Positions 34,399 through 43,596 of a stretch of DNA of 64,000 nucleotides are shown piece by piece. Each line of letters opens with the position of its first letter. The first letter of the stretch is position 1. Position numbers and translations under genes: made by a program. Origin of the DNA: Hyphomonadaceae bacterium UKL13-1 (GTDB taxonomy: Bacteria > Pseudomonadota > Alphaproteobacteria > Caulobacterales > Aquidulcibacteraceae); NCBI GenBank assembly GCA_001602435.1, contig CP012156.1, positions 2,190,001-2,254,000 of the forward strand, given 5' to 3'. The notes under the pieces were generated by a model, which had not been told where the DNA came from, ran no database searches, and saw nothing but the letters and a program-made list of their open reading frames with translations.

Positions 34399-35223
34399 TT
34401 ATCGCTTTTGATCTGATGGGACAACAGGATCGAGGCCGGTAGAGCTTATAGTGGGCGCGGACTGGGGAGAGGCTAGATAGGCAATCAAACGCGCAGCTTC
34501 CTTCTTTTTGGTCGACATACGCCCGATCCCAGCTGAAAAAGTCGTCGTGCGTTGCATTTCTTCGGGAAGCTTTCCGGCAAAGCTGGCACCAGGGATTGGT
34601 AGGATCTCGCTAACCTGTTGAAATCCAATTTCGACATCGCCGCGTGCGACAACTGCCGCTACACGCTCGCTTTCGATCCTCACCAGTTTGGATCTGATCT
34701 GCGGATAAATTTCGAGCTTTGGAAACAGATCGTTCGCGAGATAAGTGCCGCTGGCACTGGCCGAATAGCCTATTGATTTCGCCGATAGGAGCACGTTGAG
34801 AAAAGCGGCACGGGTACTTATGTCAGGAACAGGAGCACCAGATTTTACGGCCATGCCGATTTGAGAGCGGGCAAGATCGGTGATACTTGCCGGATCGACA
34901 AAGCCTTTGTAGGCCAGATCATCAATGCCATTTCTCGCAAGAATAACCACGTCAGCAGTTTCATTTCGAGCTAATCTGGCTGGGATTGAGTCCGATGCAC
35001 CACCCATTGAGGCACCATAGGTAGGCACAAGGTTGATATGGCTTTCGCGTGAGTAATTTGGGGCTAGTTGGTTGTAGGCAGCGGTAAAGCCGCCTGATGT
35101 CATCACATTCAATGTCAACTTTGGCAATGCCGACGAATGCGCGCAAGCGGCAAGGATTACAGCCATTAGCAACCAGGCCGGCACAATCCATAATGTTCTT
35201 GTTCTCTTCAATGTCCAACTCAC
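34399..35223 (-). CDS. Substrate-binding lipoprotein, ModA-like fold
   Basis: The 274-residue protein has a lipoprotein signal ending in AVILAAC (lipid-anchored Cys near 27) and the type II periplasmic binding pattern of molybdate-type proteins: LNVMTSGGF, DVVILARNGIDDL, IGMAVKSGAP, IGYSASASGTYL. This family also includes binding proteins for organic ligands, so molybdate is not assumed. It is transcribed divergently from the TctC-LuxR sensor, and no ABC permease is nearby. It may deliver the ligand to the sensor or to the TTT transporter in the periplasm. Confidence 0.78.
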   Translation of the reverse strand: MSWTLKRTRTLWIVPAWLLMAVILAACAHSSALPKLTLNVMTSGGFTAAYNQLAPNYSRESHINLVPTYGASMGGASDSIPARLARNETADVVILARNGIDDLAYKGFVDPASITDLARSQIGMAVKSGAPVPDISTRAAFLNVLLSAKSIGYSASASGTYLANDLFPKLEIYPQIRSKLVRIESERVAAVVARGDVEIGFQQVSEILPIPGASFAGKLPEEMQRTTTFSAGIGRMSTKKKEAARLIAYLASPQSAPTISSTGLDPVVPSDQKR

Positions 35224-35284
35224 TTAACTGTGCTCGTCAATGAACACCGCATCTTCTGTAGCCGAGAGCAGTTTGACAATGCGT

Positions 35285-35293
35285 CATTTGACA
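35285..35293. promoter_or_regulatory. CATTTGACA motif shared by the sensor and receptor promoters, copy 1
   Basis: CATTTGACA at 35285-35293 recurs in inverted orientation at 36909-36917 before the TonB-receptor gene; over 16 bases the two agree at 13 positions. The site lies between the divergent binding protein and sensor genes. It may be the target of the LuxR-type domain encoded next to it. Confidence 0.3.
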
Positions 35294-35408
35294 GATTGAC
35301 TGCGCGTTGACGCTTAGGCTTGCCTATGGGAAAAGAATAACCTCAAAGTGGGCACCGGGAAACTGATCAGGTAAGTCTCCCAAATCTACGACCATTTGGG
35401 GATAGCAG

Positions 35409-36815
35409 TTGCGCGTCATTTTTTTATTCATAGCATTGCTCTTCTCCCTTGTACCAAGCGCAATGGCGGCTCAGCCAGTCGAGAGGCTCACCATCTATGT
35501 TCCAGGCGCAGAAAGTGGAGGCTATGACAGGACTGCTATTGCCATAGAGCGAGCTTTAGCAAAGGAAGGTTTGGTCAAGAAGATAGAACTTGTCCGCTCT
35601 CCAGGAGCTGGCGGTCTTGTCGCCTTGGCCCAGTTTTCCAGCGCAAAGGCCGGTGACAATCTCAGTCTGATCGTCGGTGGCCAGTCCATTTTGGGCGCTG
35701 CCCATTACAACCGTTCGAAGGTGTCCTTGGGAGACGTCGTCCCAATTGCACGCATGAATGCGATTGCATTGGTTTTGGTCGTCCGCGCAGATTCCCCTAT
35801 TCGCAATTGGCAGGACCTGTCGGATTTGAAGCGCAGCAATGTCAGTTCAGTAAAGTGGATTGGAGGCTCTGAAGGGAGTGTCGATGACCAATTTTTGACG
35901 ATCTTAGCACAGCAACTTCGGATACCCCGCAATAACATAGCCTATTCGGCAATCCCCGGCGGCGGTGATGGCGTGATCGAGAAGATACTGGACGGCACGC
36001 ACACGGTCGGCATCTCTAGTTACGAAGAGTTTGCGAAAGATTTAGCCAGCGGAAAATTGAGGGCGATTGCGGTTTCGTCCGATTTTCCCGTTCAAGGTTT
36101 AAACACCCCCAGTCTGAAGCAGCAAGGCGTCAGTATTGATTTCAGCGATTGGAAAGGTGTGTTTTCTAGTCCAGGAACAAGCGCTGAGAACCAGCAAAAG
36201 CTAGAAGCACTTTTTGCAACACTGGCGGCATCTGAAAGCTGGAAAGAAGAACTGCGTGCTCAAGGGTGGAATGACAATTTCCTTTTAGGGGAATCATTTG
36301 GCGCGTTTGTTGACGCCGAAGAAAGAAAGCTTCGCGAACAGATTGAACAATCAGCAGGTCAAGTCCTGGGACCTGAGACCATCGCGTCCATCCTATCAGG
36401 CCCCTACCGTTATGCAGCGATAATGGCGTTTCTCGCCACCTTGCTTTTGTCGGCGTTGCTTACAGTGAACTGGGCCAATCGGCGTAGATCAAAGATACGG
36501 GAAGAAAGTTTGAAAACCGCGCTCGATGAAAAGGAAATTGCTCTTTCGGAACTTATCAACAGTAGTTCCGGCAAAAATCTGTCCGATGTCACCAAACAAA
36601 TCAGCGCCGAGCTCTCTCGTTGGGCTTTGAGCGATACCGAAAAAGACATTGCCTGGCTGATCCTGAAGGGCTTTTCGTTTATTGAGATTGCTGAAATGCG
36701 CCAGCGGAGTGAACGGACAATCCGTCAGCAGGCTTGTGCGATCTACGCCAAATCTGGACTGCGTAACCGGGCCGAGTTGTCTGCGTTCTTCCTCGAAGAT
36801 TTATTCGATTCTTAG
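35409..36815 (+). CDS. TctC-domain transmembrane LuxR-type regulator (one-component sensor)
   Basis: This 468-residue protein joins three parts. A signal peptide (1-21) and a TctC/BugT-type periplasmic binding domain (~25-325) with IYVPGAESGGYDRTA and the SPGAGGL loop come first. A membrane helix (335-354, YAAIMAFLATLLLSALLTV) and a short coiled linker follow. The C-terminal LuxR/GerE HTH (about 405-462: ALSDTEKDIAWLILKGFS, then EIAEMRQRSERTIRQQACAIYAKSGLRNR in pieces) ends the protein. The architecture suggests that ligand bound in the periplasm directly controls DNA binding. TTG 35409 is the start, with GGGGAT 6 nt upstream. Downstream are a TonB receptor, a TctC-TctB fusion and TctA, presumably its targets. 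BugT domains are normally free transporter subunits or two-component accessory proteins. Confidence 0.85.
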   Translation: MRVIFLFIALLFSLVPSAMAAQPVERLTIYVPGAESGGYDRTAIAIERALAKEGLVKKIELVRSPGAGGLVALAQFSSAKAGDNLSLIVGGQSILGAAHYNRSKVSLGDVVPIARMNAIALVLVVRADSPIRNWQDLSDLKRSNVSSVKWIGGSEGSVDDQFLTILAQQLRIPRNNIAYSAIPGGGDGVIEKILDGTHTVGISSYEEFAKDLASGKLRAIAVSSDFPVQGLNTPSLKQQGVSIDFSDWKGVFSSPGTSAENQQKLEALFATLAASESWKEELRAQGWNDNFLLGESFGAFVDAEERKLREQIEQSAGQVLGPETIASILSGPYRYAAIMAFLATLLLSALLTVNWANRRRSKIREESLKTALDEKEIALSELINSSSGKNLSDVTKQISAELSRWALSDTEKDIAWLILKGFSFIEIAEMRQRSERTIRQQACAIYAKSGLRNRAELSAFFLEDLFDS

Positions 36816-36908
36816 TTGCTAAGGGTCAAAGCGGCGCTGTTTCTCCACGATCTCAAATTGATCTCTTCCTACAATTTACAAGCAATCCTGTTGTTTTTGC
36901 GGGCTATG

Positions 36909-36917
36909 TGTCAAATG
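36909..36917. promoter_or_regulatory. CATTTGACA motif, inverted copy 2 (before the TTT receptor)
   Basis: TGTCAAATG at 36909-36917 is the reverse complement of the site at 35285-35293 and lies about 120 nt upstream of the receptor start. A perfect short dyad GGATC-AC-GATCC also occurs at 36980-36991. Confidence 0.3.
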
Positions 36918-37037
36918 TCGGATTGCTGACCCGCTTAGATCGACCCACGCTTTCTTCCAACATGGTGACAGGTTTCACTGGATCACGATCCTATTGAAGC
37001 AACGAAGCGCCAATTGCTAGAAAACTGGGAGAGAGAA

Positions 37038-39794
37038 ATGAAAAAGAGCTACAGACGAACGATTTCTGTGTCACACCTTTGCTTGGCAATCGCGCTGTGC
37101 GCGTCAGTTGTACCGGTAGCCCACGCTCAAGGAGCGGCCGACGGATCCACCAACAAGCCGTCGAACGAAGTGCAAGAGAGACAAGTTGAAGTCATCGTCG
37201 TGACTGGCTCCTTGATCCGTAGCAAGGACTTCAATTCCACTGCGCCAGTTCAAACAGTTGACAAAGCCCTGATTGCAAACACCGCTGCGGTTTCAGTTCA
37301 AGACCTGTTCAAGGGTCTGACTGCAAATGCCGGTTCACAACAAGCGAACGAACAAAATGCCCTTCAGGGGCTCTCCCAGTTTTCACTTCGTGGTCTTGGC
37401 GTCGGTTCAACCTTGACGTTGATCAACGGTCGTCGGGCTGGCTTGGCACCGGTTACCGATGGTACCGGACAGTTGTTTACCGATTCCAATGCTTTTCCGG
37501 TCAACGCGATTGACAGGGTAGAGGTGCTTACCGATGGCGCTTCGGCTACCTATGGTTCCGAAGCAGTTGCAGGCGTAGTCAACATTATCACACGCAAGAA
37601 TTTTGAAGGTCTTGAATTGACTGCTGATGCACGCACATCGGTAGTTGACGCCTATCAGGCGGGCTTGGCATTCGGTCACAAGTTTGACCGTGGTCGGGTG
37701 ACCATTTTTGGCAACTACCGCCAGCAGTCGGGCGCATTCCGCAGTGATATTGATATAATCAAGCGCCTCGACTCCGCGAATGCAGCGGGTATTGGCGCTC
37801 TGTATAGCTCTGGTACCGGTGCTCCAGGACGGATCAGCCGCGCCGTTGCTTCAGGGACAACATTCACTCTTGGTTCGACCCTCGCGGACCCGGATTGTGT
37901 AGCGGCTGGAGGTGTACTGGCATCCGCGACATCGTGTACCTATCCCTTCATCGATCAACGTCGGGTGATCCCGGAAGAAAATCGCCTTCAAACACTGGCG
38001 CAATTCGACTATGAAATCACGGACCGCATGAGCGTGTTTGCAGAGCTTAGCTACTCCCGTAACGAGATCCGCGATGCCATAGGGGGTACTGTTCTCAATA
38101 GAACCCAAGTGGCAGGCGGTTTCCTTGTTCCAGCTTCTCACCCCTTCAACTATTTTGTCGCCAATGGTGCCACAGGTATTCGATATGCTGGCCCAGCCGA
38201 ATTTGCCGCTAATCCGGCCTTGCAGGCTGTTCCGGTCATCTTCCGTGGTCGCCCAATTGGTGCCGCAGGCGATGGCTCCAAGGCACCCGATATGGTTACC
38301 ACCTTTAACAACCAGCGTCTAGCAACAGGGTTTGACTATGAGTTCAGCGACACGCTTACTCTTAGCGGGAGCTACACATATGCGGAAAACAGTTACAGAC
38401 GTTCGCAACCGCATGACTTTGACTCGGCGCTTTTCCAGCAAGCCATCAACAATGGGGTTTGGAACCCGTTTGGGACATCGATCAGTAACCCTACTTTGGT
38501 CGGCCGAGACGGTCGTTCGGTCGCCGCTAATACGAATAGCGAGTTAGGCACATTCAGCTTTACGATCAATGATACAGGTCGGACGGTTCAACAGGCTGCC
38601 GACCTGATCTTGAGCGGCGAAACCGGCTTCAAGTTGGCTGGTGGCGCGATGACCTTTGCTTTGGGTGTGCAGCGCCGGTCCGTCGGTTTCGAGAATACGC
38701 CTGATGGCCGTCGTCAATCTGGCGCAAATGGCCGCGATGAAATTGAACCCGCAATTCCATATACCAAGCAAGAGGTTTGGGCTGCATTCGGAGAAATCGC
38801 ACTTCCTTTGATGGATCGCCTCAACGTCTCGGCCGCACTGCGCTACGAAGACTACGGTAGCAACGGCGGTTCAACAGTCGATCCGAAAATTTCGGCAAAA
38901 TTTGATGTTACCGATTTTCTCTCTCTTCGCGGCTCATACGGCACCTCGTTCCAGGCACCCTCGATCAGACAAGTCGCAGGCACAGTCGGAAACGCCAGCG
39001 TAAATGATCCGCCAAATGCTGGGTCCTTCAACGTTACGGTCTTTTCCCAAGGCTCGAGCAGCCTGGAATCGCAATCTGCCTCGAACCTGAACTTAGGTTT
39101 TATCCTGAATACTCAAATCGGTTTGAAGATGTCAGTCGACTATTTTACGTATGACTACAGCAACCTGATCCTTCCCGAAGGCGATCCGCAATTCATTGTC
39201 GATGAAGTCCGTGCCGGCCGTTTACCGGCAAGCCGCGTCGTCCGCGACGGTGCAGGCCAACTCCGCCAAGTCTTTACTCAGTTCCAGAACCGGGGCGATT
39301 CCGAAGCGGCGGGTATCGATATCAATCTTCGCTATTCTCCTAAATGGTTTGACAGCATTGACATCACCTTTGATGGAACATCCACTATCATCACCGAATT
39401 CCGTTCAACTGATTTTGCAGGGCTTGATGGCAAGGGCGATCTGAAGGGCAGCCGCAATTTTGCCAATGCGTTCGGATCCGTTCCTGATTTCAAGCTCAAC
39501 GCTGGCGTTACAATCGAACGGGGCAGTCATAGCGTTAACTTGTCTGGTCGCTACATCGATTCATATACCGACGACCAAACCAGCGCACCTATCAAATCCC
39601 AATTGACGGTTGACGCGCGCTACACATTATCGTTGGAAGGACTGCTTGGCGGTGACGGTACCTCGTTAACAGTCGGAGCAGTCAATTTGCTTGATGTTGA
39701 TCCGCCGGCGCTTACCGGACGGCCCGGTTATGATAACGAAGTGCACGATATTCGGGGCCGCCAGATCTATGTCAGCCTGAAGCACATATTCTAA
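37038..39794 (+). CDS. TonB-dependent receptor of the TTT locus (OAR-like)
   Basis: The 918-residue receptor has a signal peptide ending in PVAHAQG, a TonB box-like VEVIVVTGSLIRS, a plug with VQDLFKGLTANAG, FSLRGLGVGSTLTLINGRR and DRVEVLTDGASATYGSEAVAG, and a long barrel ending in YVSLKHIF. The DGASATYGSEAVAG form is typical of large alphaproteobacterial TonB receptors. ATG 37038 is preferred for its GGGAGAGAG site; an in-frame ATG-less extension to 37014 is possible. It is the first structural gene of the presumed regulon, feeding the tripartite transporter genes that follow. Confidence 0.93.
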   Translation: MKKSYRRTISVSHLCLAIALCASVVPVAHAQGAADGSTNKPSNEVQERQVEVIVVTGSLIRSKDFNSTAPVQTVDKALIANTAAVSVQDLFKGLTANAGSQQANEQNALQGLSQFSLRGLGVGSTLTLINGRRAGLAPVTDGTGQLFTDSNAFPVNAIDRVEVLTDGASATYGSEAVAGVVNIITRKNFEGLELTADARTSVVDAYQAGLAFGHKFDRGRVTIFGNYRQQSGAFRSDIDIIKRLDSANAAGIGALYSSGTGAPGRISRAVASGTTFTLGSTLADPDCVAAGGVLASATSCTYPFIDQRRVIPEENRLQTLAQFDYEITDRMSVFAELSYSRNEIRDAIGGTVLNRTQVAGGFLVPASHPFNYFVANGATGIRYAGPAEFAANPALQAVPVIFRGRPIGAAGDGSKAPDMVTTFNNQRLATGFDYEFSDTLTLSGSYTYAENSYRRSQPHDFDSALFQQAINNGVWNPFGTSISNPTLVGRDGRSVAANTNSELGTFSFTINDTGRTVQQAADLILSGETGFKLAGGAMTFALGVQRRSVGFENTPDGRRQSGANGRDEIEPAIPYTKQEVWAAFGEIALPLMDRLNVSAALRYEDYGSNGGSTVDPKISAKFDVTDFLSLRGSYGTSFQAPSIRQVAGTVGNASVNDPPNAGSFNVTVFSQGSSSLESQSASNLNLGFILNTQIGLKMSVDYFTYDYSNLILPEGDPQFIVDEVRAGRLPASRVVRDGAGQLRQVFTQFQNRGDSEAAGIDINLRYSPKWFDSIDITFDGTSTIITEFRSTDFAGLDGKGDLKGSRNFANAFGSVPDFKLNAGVTIERGSHSVNLSGRYIDSYTDDQTSAPIKSQLTVDARYTLSLEGLLGGDGTSLTVGAVNLLDVDPPALTGRPGYDNEVHDIRGRQIYVSLKHIF

Positions 39795-39808
39795 GAAGAG
39801 ACCTTATT

Positions 39809-39838
39809 GTCCGTCGGGCTTTCTGGAGCCTGACGGAC
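39809..39838 (+). promoter_or_regulatory. Intra-operon hairpin between receptor and TctC-TctB genes
   Basis: Bases 39809-39820 and 39827-39838 form a 12-bp stem with one G-U pair and a 6-nt loop, 15 nt after the receptor stop. There is no following T-tract, so it is not a classical terminator. It may protect the receptor message or reduce read-through to set receptor over transporter levels. Confidence 0.5.
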
Positions 39839-39918
39839 GGTATTGGTCATATAGAGTTCTCAATATTGGCACTTTGCCAAAGTTGAACAAGCCGGGCACA
39901 AATATTGAAGGACAGCTG

Positions 39919-41304
39919 ATGCAATTGCGTGCGCCATCTAAACACTTTTCTGATCGCCGGAGAGTACTTATCGGCGGAGCCGGGCTTGCCCTCTTACCCA
40001 AAAACGTTTTTGCAAAGGCCTCTTTTCCAGAGCGACCATTATCATTGCTTGTTCCAGCCAATCCTGGAGGTGGCTGGGATCAATTGGCGCGTTTGATGCA
40101 GCAGATCATCACTGTCGCCAAGCTTTCGCCAAAGCCAGTTGATGTCTTCAACAAGGGTGGTGCAGGTGGCCTAATTGGCCTGGCTGAAATCATGACACGC
40201 CGCCGTGATGATCCCTATACCATCATGGTGGCAGGTCTGGGCTTGATCGGTTCCTGCATTTCACAGCACAGCCCATTCCAAGCAAGCGAAACCAAGCCTC
40301 TCGCACGGCTGATCGTTGAAAACCTAATGGTCGCTGTTCCGGCGAACTCACCTAACAAGACCATGGAAGGATTGATCGCTGCCATTAAGGCAGATCCTGA
40401 ATCAATCACTTGGGCAGGGGGATCAGCAGGCGGCACGGACCATATCCTCATTGGATTAATTACAAAAGCCTGCGGCGTTTCGTCTGATAAGCTTCGCTTT
40501 GTCGCCTATTCTGGCGGTGGTGAAGCATCAGCAGCAATTATGGGTGGGCAGGTAACCGCTGCTGTAGCCGGTTATGGCGAGTGGAAGGGTTTAGCTGAGG
40601 CCGGCCATATTCGAGTGCTGGCGACCTCAGCCCCTGAACGTTTTGATGACAAAAGAGCCCCAACTTTGAAAGAATCTGGATTGGACATTGTTTTCCAGAA
40701 CTGGCGTGGGGCTTTCGCACCACCGGGGACCCCAGACTATGCCATCAAATGGTGGGCGAAGATGCTGCAAGAAATGGCGGCACGACCAGAGTGGAAATCC
40801 TACCTAGAGAAAAAGGGCTGGGTAGACGGCTTCATGGGTGGTGAGGCCTTCGCTGATCTGATTGTTGCTGAAGAAAAGCTCTCAAGTGCAACATTAAAAG
40901 AGCTGGGTATTGATGGCACTAAGGGCGGTAACTCGCCAGTCGGCCCTTGGGCTGTCCCTAAAGCTATTGCCGCCCTTGGCGTGGTCTCCGCTGCGGGCAT
41001 TGCCTACGAGCATTTTAAAGCGAAGCCGGGTGAGACCATCGCCCCAGCAGGAGCAGAAGATGACGATGAAGGCGGCGGCCCTCTTCCCATTTGGTCCCGC
41101 TTTTTGGCGGGAGCGATACTGATCCCCGCCTTTATTGCGGCCCTTAACTTTGTTGGGTTTGCGATTGCGACACCAATTTTCATACTGGCGATTTGCCTGT
41201 TGATGCGGTCAACAACCCTGAAATGGGATGTTGTCGCAGCGCTCGGCATCACTGGTGCCATATGGCTGTTGTTCAGCCGAATTCTCAGTGTGGCTTTGCC
41301 GTAG
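39919..41304 (+). CDS. TctC-TctB fusion: tripartite tricarboxylate transporter binding and small membrane subunit
   Basis: The 461-residue product opens with a twin-arginine-like signal (DRRRVLIGG, near 14-22) and a TctC/BugT binding domain (ERPLSLLVPANPGGGWDQLAR, cut here as LLVPANPGGGWDQLAR, then NKGGAGGLIGLAEIM). After residue ~335 it continues with hydrophobic segments (AIAALGVVSAAGIAY, then FLAGAILIPAFIAALNFVG and TPIFILAICLLM, then ITGAIWLLFSRIL) like the small TctB subunit. In classical TTT systems tctC, tctB and tctA are separate genes. ATG 39919 has AAGGA 7 nt upstream. It lies 9 nt before tctA, completing a transporter from two polypeptides. Topology of the fusion is inferred. Confidence 0.85.
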   Translation: MQLRAPSKHFSDRRRVLIGGAGLALLPKNVFAKASFPERPLSLLVPANPGGGWDQLARLMQQIITVAKLSPKPVDVFNKGGAGGLIGLAEIMTRRRDDPYTIMVAGLGLIGSCISQHSPFQASETKPLARLIVENLMVAVPANSPNKTMEGLIAAIKADPESITWAGGSAGGTDHILIGLITKACGVSSDKLRFVAYSGGGEASAAIMGGQVTAAVAGYGEWKGLAEAGHIRVLATSAPERFDDKRAPTLKESGLDIVFQNWRGAFAPPGTPDYAIKWWAKMLQEMAARPEWKSYLEKKGWVDGFMGGEAFADLIVAEEKLSSATLKELGIDGTKGGNSPVGPWAVPKAIAALGVVSAAGIAYEHFKAKPGETIAPAGAEDDDEGGGPLPIWSRFLAGAILIPAFIAALNFVGFAIATPIFILAICLLMRSTTLKWDVVAALGITGAIWLLFSRILSVALP

Positions 41305-41313
41305 GATCCGATC

Positions 41314-42828
41314 ATGAATCTTTCTTCGCTCTTCTCGGATATGGGCACTGGCTTTTCCGTTGCTCTCGCACCTGAAAATCTGATGTTTGGATTGCTTGGC
41401 GTGCTGATAGGAACAGCTGTTGGCGTGTTGCCAGGGCTGGGGCCGTCCGTTGCTATCGCCCTGCTATTGCCATTGACCTTTGGTCTTGAACCGACAACCG
41501 CGTTCATTCTGTTTGGCGGCATTTATTACGGAACCATGTATGGTGGTTCGACTACATCGATCCTCATCAATACCCCGGGTGACGCAGCCTCATCAGTTTC
41601 GACTTTTGAAGGCTATCCAATGGCAAAGAAGGGTTTAGGCGGGGTAGCACTTGCAACATCTGCAATTGGATCCTTCATCGGGGGCACTTTCGCCACATTC
41701 ATGCTTATGATTGCCGCTACCAGCCTTGCTAGCGCGACACTTTGGTTCGGTCCGCCTGAATATTTTGCCTTGATGCTATTCGCGCTAACTATGGTCACCG
41801 GCATGGCGGGTAAATCCTTGCCCCGCGCCCTATTTGCCATGGCGCTGGGCCTTGGCTTGGCCATGATAGGCATTGATTTGCAAACGGGCGAAAACCGGCT
41901 GACCTTTGGCGTGCAAGAACTATATGGCGGCATCGATGTAGCTTTAGGTGCCGTTGGCCTTTATGCGGTTGGCGAGGCTTTGTGGCTGATTGCAGCGCCG
42001 CCTTCTGGTCCTACCGAGCAGCTGCCTACCAATCGGCTTTGGCTCAAGATGGATGAATGGAAGCGCTCATTCATTCCCTGGATTAGAGGATCCATTGTTG
42101 GCTTTTCCAGCGGCCTGCTACCTGGCACAGGTGCAACATTCGCGACCTTTATGGCCTATGGCGTAGAGCGCCGGTTCTCGAAAAACCCTGAAGAATTTGG
42201 TAAGGGAGCTATTGAGGGTTTGGCAGGACCGGAGGCCGCCAACAATGCCGCCGCCGGGGCAAGTATGGTGCCGTTGCTCGCGCTCGGGATCCCAGGCTCG
42301 GCAACCACCGCAATCATGCTCGTCGCTTTCCAGCTTTATGGCCTGCAGCCTGGGCCGACACTGCTCGAGAACAACAAAGAGTTGGTATGGGGGCTGATAG
42401 CCAGCCTTTATGTCGCGAATGTCTTGCTGGTCGTACTCAACTTGCCACTAGTTGGCCTGTGGGTACAGTTACTGCGTATTCCAAAGGGTCTTCTGACTGC
42501 CATTATCTTGGTTTTCTCGACGGTTGGTGCTTATAGTTTGCAAGGAAGTCTAGGTGATGTCGTCGTTGTCTGGTTGCTTGGGGTTGCTGCCTTCTTGCTG
42601 CGTCGTTTTGGTTTTCCGGTCGCGCCAGTGTTGCTCGGCTTAGTTTTGGGGCCATTGATCGAGCAGGATTTGCGCCGTTCGCTTGCTATGTCTTCAGGCG
42701 ATTTCAGTATTTTCCTGTCGCGACCGATATCAGCTAGCATTCTGGCTCTGATTGTCGTGATCGGCATTTACAAGATCGTTCCGCTAATCCGGAGGCGAAA
42801 TAGAATTGCTCCGACCCCGGAAGGATGA
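41314..42828 (+). CDS. tctA: Tripartite tricarboxylate transporter large permease TctA
   Basis: The 504-residue protein has about twelve hydrophobic segments and the TctA signatures: [20 protein letters not shown] (near 33-52), [22 protein letters not shown] (cut: [19 protein letters not shown]) and a second [17 protein letters not shown] in the other half, reflecting the internal duplication of the family. [20 protein letters not shown] is the repeated counterpart. TctA forms the Na+- or H+-coupled pore for citrate, other carboxylates or aromatic acids. It works with the fused TctC-TctB encoded just before. Confidence 0.95.
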   Translation: MNLSSLFSDMGTGFSVALAPENLMFGLLGVLIGTAVGVLPGLGPSVAIALLLPLTFGLEPTTAFILFGGIYYGTMYGGSTTSILINTPGDAASSVSTFEGYPMAKKGLGGVALATSAIGSFIGGTFATFMLMIAATSLASATLWFGPPEYFALMLFALTMVTGMAGKSLPRALFAMALGLGLAMIGIDLQTGENRLTFGVQELYGGIDVALGAVGLYAVGEALWLIAAPPSGPTEQLPTNRLWLKMDEWKRSFIPWIRGSIVGFSSGLLPGTGATFATFMAYGVERRFSKNPEEFGKGAIEGLAGPEAANNAAAGASMVPLLALGIPGSATTAIMLVAFQLYGLQPGPTLLENNKELVWGLIASLYVANVLLVVLNLPLVGLWVQLLRIPKGLLTAIILVFSTVGAYSLQGSLGDVVVVWLLGVAAFLLRRFGFPVAPVLLGLVLGPLIEQDLRRSLAMSSGDFSIFLSRPISASILALIVVIGIYKIVPLIRRRNRIAPTPEG

Positions 42829-42887
42829 GCCAGGCCCCGAGAGGGACGTCATGAGCTCAGGCGCAGGCAAAGCAGCTATCAGCACAG

Positions 42888-43190
42888 TTGGCTTTGGGTG
42901 AATTGGTGGCGATCGAAAGGGTGAGAGTTTCCCGTGTAAGCGCGGCGGTAGTCAGGCTTCGTCAACGCTGGCTGCCAGGGAAGGACCGTTTCGTTGGATT
43001 GGATGAATTGGCACTCAAAGCAGCGGCTTTTGATTTGGCCTATAGAAGCGCGATTGCTTTTGAAACTGAAGTTGAGGCCGATCCGGTCATCATTGCCACG
43101 GGCCTTGTAACTTTTTGGTGCCGCCGTGATGAATTATCTGTGATAGATGAGACCAAATTAATGGCAGCTTACCGACTGCGCCAATCCTAA
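42888..43190 (+). CDS. Small hypothetical protein after tctA, start uncertain
   Basis: The 100-codon frame from TTG 42888 has no family I recognise; it is alpha-helical with a basic N-terminus (RVRVSRVSAAVVRLRQRW). A better start signal (GAGAGGG then ATG 42851) serves a different frame, reading MSSGAGKAAISTVGFG before a TGA at 42899. A one-base shift would join the two into a ~113-residue protein. Either the gene is frameshifted or only the downstream frame is used. Confidence 0.35.
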   Translation: MALGELVAIERVRVSRVSAAVVRLRQRWLPGKDRFVGLDELALKAAAFDLAYRSAIAFETEVEADPVIIATGLVTFWCRRDELSVIDETKLMAAYRLRQS

Positions 43191-43523
43191 ACCAGACCAT
43201 CCCCTTTCGGCAAGCCCTGCCATTCCAAGGCCGAAATGGGCTGCTGTCCACAAATCCATTACGTGGGTCGGGCTTTCTGCTTTTTGGCTGACAGCGCAAC
43301 GAAAAAGAATAAGGCGAGACAAGCGCAGCGCACAAAAGGACCGTCGCCTTCAATCGCAGAAGCGATTCCTTTTGGCTGTCTAAGCTAAAGATCAGGTCAG
43401 TTTTGCGTTTCCGTTACTGTCTAAATGGATCGGCAGGGCCTTCACCCCGCTTCGAAACACATCGAAACGGAACGATCAAACTGCACATTGGGCGGACATT
43501 TTGCAGTGCCCTAGCAAAAAATT
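43191..43523. other. 333-nt region before the tRNA-Ser repeats, no gene seen
   Basis: The region contains no supported coding frame. A minus-strand frame of 87 codons (43090-43353) overlaps the small gene antisense and lacks a start signal. It separates the TTT locus from the tRNA gene. Confidence 0.45.
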
Positions 43524-43547
43524 TCGTGGGTACAGTCGTGGGTACAG
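43524..43547. repeat. 12-bp perfect tandem repeat beside tRNA-Ser
   Basis: TCGTGGGTACAG occurs twice without a gap (43524-43535 and 43536-43547), about 50 nt beyond the 3' end of the tRNA-Ser gene. Short direct repeats near a tRNA 3' end resemble integrase arm-binding sites. No integrase gene is next to them. Confidence 0.7.
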
Positions 43548-43596
43548 ATTTTAAAATTTTGTAAGTTATTGAAAAATAACATAAAAACAGAAAAAC

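Noticed and set aside
41004..41522. 172-codon minus-strand frame over the tctB/tctA junction
   Set aside because: Antisense to two well-supported transporter genes and low-complexity.
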